NCBI GenBank assembly: GCA_014763885.1
Contig: JACXUO010000004.1
Location: 1 to 59,031 of the forward strand
Reading direction: 5' to 3'
DNA from: Campylobacterales bacterium
Lineage (GTDB): Bacteria > Campylobacterota > Campylobacteria > Campylobacterales > Sulfurovaceae
DNA length: 59,031 bases
Positions 53,951 to 59,031 of this stretch are shown in pieces. Position 1 is the stretch's first letter, and every line of letters starts with the position of its first letter. The notes below the pieces were generated by a model. That model did not search any database. It was not told the origin of the DNA and saw nothing but the letters and a program-made list of their open reading frames with translations. Position numbers and translations under genes: made by a program.

Positions 53951-54616
53951 ATGCAGCTTGACTGGCAAAAAAATCCTCTTATCCCTGCAATCGCCCAGGA
54001 TGCAGAGACCAATGAAGTTCTGATGCTTGCCTATATGGACGAAGAGGCATATAACCTGACGCTTGAGTCCGGGTTCGCGCACTATTTCAGCAGGAGCAAA
54101 CAGCGTATCTGGAAAAAGGGTGAAAGCTCAGGACATACACAGGAGATCAGGGATATCCTTCTCGACTGTGATGCAGATACCGTCATCCTGAAGATCAAAC
54201 AAAACGGTGTAGCCTGCCATACCGGACGTAAAAGCTGTTTCTTCACTTCCGTGGTCCAGGATAAGATCATACTGGACAAAGAGGTGGACACCGATGCGAT
54301 CTACGGGGTCGTCGATACCCTCTACCATACGATCCTTGAGCGTAAAAATGCAGATGAGAGCCAAAAGTCGTGGACCAAAAAACTCCTCAACGACAAAGTG
54401 CTCATGCTCAGTAAGATACGCGAAGAGGCGGACGAAGTGTGTGTCGCGATCGATGAAGAGAGTGATGAGCAGGTGATCTATGAAAGTGCCGATCTCCTCT
54501 ATCATACCCTCGTCGGGCTTGGATACAGAGAGATCTCTCCCGACCGTGTGAAGCAGGAGCTTGCCAGGCGTTTTGGGATGAGCGGGATCAAAGAGAAAGA
54601 GAGCAGAAAGAAGTAG
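53951..54616 (+). CDS. hisI: Bifunctional phosphoribosyl-AMP cyclohydrolase / -ATP pyrophosphatase
   Basis: HisIE, steps 2 and 3 of histidine synthesis. The HisI half (about 1-110) has [37 protein letters not shown] and the zinc/catalytic [27 protein letters not shown]. The HisE half (about 120-221) ends [27 protein letters not shown]. The ATG at 53951 has GGAG upstream and starts [10 protein letters not shown] as in homologues. A histidinol-phosphatase gene lies far away at 17.2 kb. Confidence 0.95.
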   Translation: MQLDWQKNPLIPAIAQDAETNEVLMLAYMDEEAYNLTLESGFAHYFSRSKQRIWKKGESSGHTQEIRDILLDCDADTVILKIKQNGVACHTGRKSCFFTSVVQDKIILDKEVDTDAIYGVVDTLYHTILERKNADESQKSWTKKLLNDKVLMLSKIREEADEVCVAIDEESDEQVIYESADLLYHTLVGLGYREISPDRVKQELARRFGMSGIKEKESRKK

Positions 54617-54976
54617 AGTAATTCGATTCTCTTGTTCTTTCTGATAGATACAAGATAGAATCTCTTGTATCGTATACCCCTGGCCCAAGATTCAGGCCTG
54701 CGGAATCCATCCTGAACGCTCTTTACTGCTACACTATCCTTATCTTTCTTCTGCACGACACTCCTTTCTTCAACTCTACGCTTTACGCTATTCGTATGAT
54801 GGAGATCGCCTGATCCTTGCCACTTCCTCAGAGGTGCTATTTATAACTAATGATAATAAATAATATAAAATATTATAATGATTATAATAAAATTTTATAC
54901 TTCTTGTTTCTTTAACGTAAATATAATATATAAAAACGTATAATTTTTGCTTTAAATCGACAAAAGGAAAAACACA
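54617..54976. other. Gap between hisI and the 29-aa microprotein
   Basis: About 360 bases without a convincing gene. A perfect 9-bp hairpin GATACAAGA / TCTTGTATC at 54647-54671 follows hisI. The block at 54684-54780 is GC-mixed and unrecognised. From 54840 the DNA becomes extremely AT-rich, with the palindrome ATAATAT-AAA-ATATTAT at 54862-54878 near TAATGATAATAAAT, which resembles Fur-type sites. TATAAT boxes sit at 54922-54927 and 54939-54944. Confidence 0.45.
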
Positions 54977-55066
54977 ATGGAAATTATGGTAGCTGTATAC
55001 AGTACTGTTTTGGTGGTTGCTTCATCAATGTTTGTTTATTTCAACACAGGCAGCCGCAAGCACTAA
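54977..55066 (+). CDS. 29-aa membrane microprotein
   Basis: Reads MEIMVAVYSTVLVVASSMFV followed by YFNTGSRKH. One membrane helix (about 4-22) and a short polar tail. AAAAGGAAA lies eight bases before the ATG; a TATAAT box at 54939 and a terminator at 55077 frame it, so it is a complete transcription unit. Too short for standard gene calling. Function unknown; small subunits of respiratory complexes have this size, but no such complex is nearby. Confidence 0.6.
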   Translation: MEIMVAVYSTVLVVASSMFVYFNTGSRKH

Positions 55067-55076
55067 GTGCATAGAG

Positions 55077-55105
55077 GTATGATACATTCCGTATCATACT
55101 TTTTC
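55077..55105 (+). terminator. Terminator after the 29-aa microprotein
   Basis: Perfect 9-bp stem GTATGATAC / GTATCATAC with a five-base loop, followed by TTTTTCTC. Confidence 0.8.
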
Positions 55106-55301
55106 TCTCTTTCAGAAGATCTTCCTCGCTTTTTTGCTCAGATACACTTATTTCCCACTACAGGATACATTCTTTTACTTGTTTCACCGTAACTAAAAAC
55201 CTATAGGCACCCAATGGGTAGATATGAATAATTTTTTATGATTGTCCAGGGAGAGGCATCCCCACGCATAACGGAGGAATGCAACAAATAAAGCAGTGAA
55301 A

Positions 55302-56675
55302 CTAGGACTCTGAGCTGCAGCAGCCAGGACTCTCAGCATTACCGCCGGCGAAATAGTTCCCGTCAAAGCTTACCAGTGAATAGTTTCTCTCCGTCCCTAA
55401 AGACTCCTTAAGCCCTTCAACAGAAAGGAATCCAAGTGAGGTTGCACCGATCTTCTGCGCGATCTCTTCGACAGAGTGGCTTGCGGAGATCAGTTCAGCC
55501 TGTGTTGGGGTATCGATACCGTATCGGCACGGATATTTGATCTCCGGTGCGGCGATACGCATATGCACCTCTTTTGCCCCCGCTTCCAGCAACATTTTTA
55601 CGATCTGTCTGGAGGTCGTACCACGCACGAGCGAATCATCAATGATCGCGATGCGCTTCCCTTCGATGATATGTTTGACCGGAGAGAGCTTGAGTTTTAC
55701 CTTAAGGTTTCTGATCTCCTGCGTCGGCTCGATAAAGGTACGCCCTACATAGTGGTTACGCACGATCCCCATCTCAAAAGGAACGCCGATCCCCTCGGCA
55801 TACCCTCTTGCAGCAGCAACACCGCTGTCCGGTACCGGGAGTACCAGATCTACCTCTGCGGGAGCCTCTTTGGCAAGTCTTCTTCCCATCTCAAGACGTT
55901 TTTGATAGACGTTCTTCCCGTCAATGATAGAGTCAGGTCTCGCAAAATAGATATACTCAAAGGCACACGGATGGTAATCTGCCTCAAAGAGCTTTTCCGA
56001 ATAGGGCTCTTTACCCTCTTCAAATATCAACATTTCGCCCGGTTCGACATCACGGATAAACTCCGCACCTACCAGGTCAAATGCACAGGTCTCGGACGCT
56101 ACGATCCATCCTCCGTCAGCAAGTCTTCCGAGACTCAGCGGACGGATACCGAAACGGTCTCGGATCACGAACATCTTCGTACGACTCTGGATCGCCAGAC
56201 AGTATGCCCCCTCGATTTTGGTGATCATATCTTTGATCCGATCTACGAGAGAATCCTTCTGGCTTTTTGCGATCAAGTGGACGATATTTTCCGTATCCAT
56301 TCCCGTCTGGAAGATCGCCCCTCTGTCGATCAGCTCGTTACGCACCTCGTTCTTGTTGACAAGGTTACCGTTGTGGGCGACAGAGATCTCTCCCAGTTTG
56401 TAGCGGGCAAACACAGGCTGTGCATCAAGCACAGAGTCATCTCCCGCCGTAGAGTAGCGGTTGTGACCGATCGCACAGGTACCCGTCAGTACCTTGAATG
56501 CCTCATCATCGAAGACATCAGTCACCAGACCACGTGCTTTGATAAGATGGATCTTCTCATCATCCGCACTTGAAATCCCGGTAGACTCCTGTCCGCGATG
56601 CTGCATCGCAAAGAGTGAGTAGTAAGCTACCTTGGAAGCATTTTTTGAACCATATACACCGACAATTGCACACAT
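55302..56675 (-). CDS. purF: Amidophosphoribosyltransferase
   Basis: First committed step of purine synthesis. The 457 residues start MCAIVGVYGS, where Cys2 becomes the N-terminal nucleophile after removal of Met. The GATase half has HRGQESTGI and GHNRYSTAG; the PRTase half has the VLPVPDSGVAAARGYA and AIIDDSLVRGTTSRQIV motifs. The C-terminus ends with CCSSES. Starts two bases after dapB, in the trxB-dapB-purF operon. Confidence 0.96.
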   Translation of the reverse strand: MCAIVGVYGSKNASKVAYYSLFAMQHRGQESTGISSADDEKIHLIKARGLVTDVFDDEAFKVLTGTCAIGHNRYSTAGDDSVLDAQPVFARYKLGEISVAHNGNLVNKNEVRNELIDRGAIFQTGMDTENIVHLIAKSQKDSLVDRIKDMITKIEGAYCLAIQSRTKMFVIRDRFGIRPLSLGRLADGGWIVASETCAFDLVGAEFIRDVEPGEMLIFEEGKEPYSEKLFEADYHPCAFEYIYFARPDSIIDGKNVYQKRLEMGRRLAKEAPAEVDLVLPVPDSGVAAARGYAEGIGVPFEMGIVRNHYVGRTFIEPTQEIRNLKVKLKLSPVKHIIEGKRIAIIDDSLVRGTTSRQIVKMLLEAGAKEVHMRIAAPEIKYPCRYGIDTPTQAELISASHSVEEIAQKIGATSLGFLSVEGLKESLGTERNYSLVSFDGNYFAGGNAESPGCCSSES

Positions 56676-56677
56676 AA

Positions 56678-57448
56678 TTATATCCCTAAACAGTCATTGA
56701 TCGAGTAAAGACCCGGTTTATCTTGAGTGATCAGCCACTTAGCAGCCCTGATCGCACCTTTGGAGAATGTCTCACGGCTTGTTGCAGTATGGTTAAGCTC
56801 CAGGAACTCTCCGTCATTATAAAACCCTACTGTGTGTCGTCCGACAATATCCCCGCCTCTCAGTGCCATCACAGCGATCTCATCTTTGCTTCGTGCACCG
56901 ATCTGGCCATCACGCCCGCTGATACGCACATCACTGAGCTCAAGCCCTCTGCCTTTTGCAGCAAATTCTCCGAGTGTCAGTGCCGTCCCTGAAGGCGAAT
57001 CCACTTTGTGTCTGTGGTGCTGTTCAACGATCTCGATATCAAAATCTTTCAGCGTTCTTGATACCTGTTCCACCAGCTGTTTCAGCAGGGCGATACCTGC
57101 TGACATGTTGGATGCGTAAAGTACCGGCATCTCTTTGGATGCCTCCAGCATCAGGTTCTGCTGATGCTCGGTAAAGCCAGTCGTTGCGATCACCAGCGGC
57201 GTAGGGTTTTTCAGTGCTGCTTCACACAGCTCCTGCGTCGCTTCGGGTGCAGAGAAGTCAATCACCACATCACAGTTTTGAAGCAGTGTCTCCATACTGT
57301 TGGTCACCAGTACCCCGCTTGGGAGATCCCTTTTCAGTTCACCGAACACATGTACCGCTCCCAACGGAAGCTCTGTATCATCCAGCAGCGCATCGATCAA
57401 TAAGTTTCCTACCCTGCCCGTACTACCTACGATTCCTACTTTTGCCAT
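56678..57448 (-). CDS. dapB: 4-hydroxy-tetrahydrodipicolinate reductase
   Basis: Lysine/meso-diaminopimelate pathway. The 256 residues show the N-terminal VGIVGSTGRVGNLLIDAL nucleotide loop, EQHHRHKVDSPSGTAL (substrate-binding, about 144-160) and GGDIVGRHTVGFYNDGE. Twelve bases after trxB, two bases before purF. Confidence 0.96.
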   Translation of the reverse strand: MAKVGIVGSTGRVGNLLIDALLDDTELPLGAVHVFGELKRDLPSGVLVTNSMETLLQNCDVVIDFSAPEATQELCEAALKNPTPLVIATTGFTEHQQNLMLEASKEMPVLYASNMSAGIALLKQLVEQVSRTLKDFDIEIVEQHHRHKVDSPSGTALTLGEFAAKGRGLELSDVRISGRDGQIGARSKDEIAVMALRGGDIVGRHTVGFYNDGEFLELNHTATSRETFSKGAIRAAKWLITQDKPGLYSINDCLGI

Positions 57449-57460
57449 CTAAACTATTCC

Positions 57461-58399
57461 TTATCCTTGTTCTTGAATATATGAAATTACCTGAAGTGCG
57501 GCAGTCGCCCCGTCACCGGCTGCGACAACCACCTGTTTGGGTGCCTCGATACGCATATCCCCTGCCGCATAAAGTCCCTCGACCGAAGTCCTCATGCTCA
57601 GATCCACCACTACCTGTCCCCGATCATTCATTTCACAGATAAATCCGCCCTTCTCATCCTGAAGTACACTGTTGTTGACATTGTGTCCGACGAAGACAAA
57701 AAGGCCCGGTGTATCAAGCTGTGTGATCTTGCCTTCTTTGTCTTTAAGCCTGACCCCGCTTACACCCATTGCATCACCGAACACCTCTTCCATCACTGTC
57801 TCTGTGATGAGATGGATGTTCTCTTTTCTCTTGACTCTCTCTACAGTCGATGGTGCCGCCCTGAATGTATCTCTTCGGTGTACCACATAGACATCCGAGC
57901 AGATATTGGAGAGATAATATGCCTCCTCAAGTGCCGTATCACCGCCACCAAGTACCGTCACGGGCTTATCTTTGTAAAAAAACCCGTCACAGGTTGCACA
58001 GGTACTCACGCCGCGCCCGAAGTACTCCTCTTCACCTTTAAAACCTGCTCGTTTGGGAGTAGAACCCGTACTGACAATGACGGTTTTTGCCTCTACATGT
58101 GTACCGTTTTCCAACTTTAGAATAAAGTGTTCTCCTGCTTTGGCTACACGTTCCACACGTTTCATCTCGTGCTTCAATCCGAAGTGAAAGCACTGCTTCT
58201 GCCAGGTATCCATAAAATCCATACCCGTCTTTGCATGTTCAAAAAAACCCGGATAGTTTTCGATCTCAGAACTCTGTGTGATCTGCCCGCCGGGCATTCC
58301 CGATTCGAAGAGTACTACATTTTTCAATCCGCCTCGCGTCGCATATAGACCTGCTGTCAATCCCGCAGGCCCGCCACCGATGATTGCACAATCCAACAT
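57461..58399 (-). CDS. trxB: Thioredoxin reductase
   Basis: FAD/NADPH enzyme that reduces thioredoxin. The 312 residues have [17 protein letters not shown] (FAD), [29 protein letters not shown] (redox CATC and NADPH loop) and a C-terminal GLYAAGDMR. The ATG at 58399 has AAGGA upstream; the frame also opens at the TTG before it. Confidence 0.96.
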   Translation of the reverse strand: MLDCAIIGGGPAGLTAGLYATRGGLKNVVLFESGMPGGQITQSSEIENYPGFFEHAKTGMDFMDTWQKQCFHFGLKHEMKRVERVAKAGEHFILKLENGTHVEAKTVIVSTGSTPKRAGFKGEEEYFGRGVSTCATCDGFFYKDKPVTVLGGGDTALEEAYYLSNICSDVYVVHRRDTFRAAPSTVERVKRKENIHLITETVMEEVFGDAMGVSGVRLKDKEGKITQLDTPGLFVFVGHNVNNSVLQDEKGGFICEMNDRGQVVVDLSMRTSVEGLYAAGDMRIEAPKQVVVAAGDGATAALQVISYIQEQG

Positions 58400-58527
58400 C
58401 AATATCCTTCTGAAAAGTAAAATGTTTAAACAAATATATGAGCCGGTACTTTTTATACTATGACATACTTGGTTAAAATTTCTAGGAGATTTTATCTAAA
58501 TGTTGATATAGATAAGGTTTATTAAGA

Positions 58528-58549
58528 GAGTCTGCATCAAAGCAGACTC
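58528..58549 (-). terminator. Hairpin after trxA
   Basis: Perfect 8-bp stem GAGTCTGC / GCAGACTC with a six-base loop, 17 bases after the trxA stop, with a weak T-run on the minus strand. May attenuate between trxA and trxB. Confidence 0.5.
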
Positions 58550-58565
58550 ATGATATGACTATCAA

Positions 58566-58883
58566 TTACAGCTGAGCGTTGATCTTTTCAGCGAATGCAT
58601 CTTTGCTTGCTGCACCGACCATTTGGTCTACCACTTCACCGTTTTTAAAGAAAAGAATAGCAGGGATTGATCTGATACCGTATTTGACTGCAAGCTCCTG
58701 CTCTTCGTCAGTATTTACTTTGGCGATCGTTGCCTTACCTTCGAAATCTTCAGCAAGTTCTTCAATGACAGGAGCGATCATTCTACAAGGTCCACACCAT
58801 GGAGCCCAAAAATCTACCATTGTTACGCCTTCCGCTACTGTCGCATCAAAGTTTTCAGATGTCAATTCTACATATTTACCCAT
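58566..58883 (-). CDS. trxA: Thioredoxin
   Basis: A 105-residue thioredoxin with the WAPWCGPCRMI active site (about 26-36) and the conserved cis-proline loop SIPAILFF. It would serve Bcp and other reductases. Followed by trxB after 166 bases. A TATAAT (58921-58916) lies just upstream, with the -35 position occupied by an inverted-repeat end at 58936-58951; another TGC-TATAAT lies at 59011-59003. Confidence 0.97.
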   Translation of the reverse strand: MGKYVELTSENFDATVAEGVTMVDFWAPWCGPCRMIAPVIEELAEDFEGKATIAKVNTDEEQELAVKYGIRSIPAILFFKNGEVVDQMVGAASKDAFAEKINAQL

Positions 58884-58935
58884 GTTTATTCCTTTTTGTG
58901 AAATTTTATGAAGTTATTATAGCCTAATTAATTAA

Positions 58936-58951
58936 GGGTCTGGTAAACTTT
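58936..58951. mobile_element. Third copy of the 16-bp terminal inverted repeat
   Basis: GGGTCTGGTAAACTTT, identical to the arm at 19612-19627 and inverse to that at 80-95. Downstream sequence does not match the other copies, and no matching right end is seen before the window stops. It sits about 50 bases upstream of the trxA start. Confidence 0.5.
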
Positions 58952-59002
58952 ACCCGATTTTTTATTCAAATTTAAAGAGGGTTTTCTCTTAAACTTTTTA
59001 GC

Positions 59003-59011
59003 ATTATAGCA
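59003..59011 (-). promoter_or_regulatory. Upstream promoter toward trxA
   Basis: Minus-strand TGC-TATAAT at the window's right end. If used, its transcript would read through the inverted-repeat end into trxA. Confidence 0.4.
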
Positions 59012-59031
59012 TACAAATCTTTACCCCTATG

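Noticed and set aside
54647-54671. Terminator for hisI
   Set aside because: A perfect 9-bp hairpin, but no T-run on either side; kept only as an unexplained hairpin in the gap entry.
55476-56573. 365-residue plus-strand frame
   Set aside because: Antisense to purF.

Overview
The window looks like a chromosomal segment of a Campylobacterota (Epsilonproteobacteria) member, most like a free-living, Sulfurovum-type organism. I infer this from gene order: rplS-trmD-rimM-khpA-rpsP-ffh-rluA-waaA-flgZ-nif3-glyQ-purE-U32 protease-glnA is, as I recall it, close to the Cj0699-Cj0714 block of Campylobacter jejuni and part of HP0956-HP0960 of Helicobacter pylori. alaS-maf-pbpA and trxA-trxB are also typical neighbours in this group. 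Free-living additions are a five-haem cytochrome c, a SulP/UspA pair, a Na+/H+ antiporter and an aldehyde dehydrogenase.

Layout. 0-1.6 kb: a truC fragment cut by a terminal inverted repeat, behind a multihaem cytochrome c. 1.8-3.8 kb: smpB and a convergent two-gene membrane operon. 4.1-19.6 kb: translation, SRP, LPS and flagellar-chaperone block, ending in glnA. 20-28.3 kb: a minus-strand run alaS, CopD-like protein, maf, bioF-like gene, PBP1a, antiporter. 28.3-32.0 kb: an accessory islet bounded by diverged ~250-bp direct repeats, carrying a TTG-start orphan ORF of conjugation-protein flavour, two unlisted microproteins and a hipBA toxin-antitoxin pair. 32-39.9 kb: a lipoprotein, murG, ftsW, ftsI, panC, prfB, and a LolD-like ATPase coupled to a 45-aa membrane protein. 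40-45.5 kb: an AraC/GyrI-type regulator, a frameshifted biotin carboxylase, tsf, an unusually short rpsB, and bcp. 45.6-54.6 kb: a DegP-like protease, DUF523, DUF420, aldehyde dehydrogenase, ilvE, an SPFH protein, a patatin lipoprotein, a membrane-anchored prolyl-hydroxylase-like protein and hisIE. 54.6-59 kb: a 29-aa microprotein with its own control region, then the trxA, trxB-dapB-purF cluster.

How the genes work together. Many genes form housekeeping operons: ribosome and tRNA maturation; SRP; peptidoglycan synthesis with PBP1a, MurG, FtsW and FtsI; thioredoxin, lysine/peptidoglycan precursor and purine entry steps. A recurring promoter form, TGC-TATAAT with little visible -35, marks several transcription starts on both strands. 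I saw no tRNA, rRNA or CRISPR array.

Most notable signals: the repeat-bounded hipBA islet with an antisense 41-aa ORF behind a perfect Shine-Dalgarno; direct-repeat operators there; loss of the usual C-terminal segment of ribosomal protein S2; an A8 frameshift in the second to fourth codons of a biotin carboxylase; a palindromic 52-bp element whose end also truncates truC and lies upstream of trxA; and several microproteins with good translation signals.
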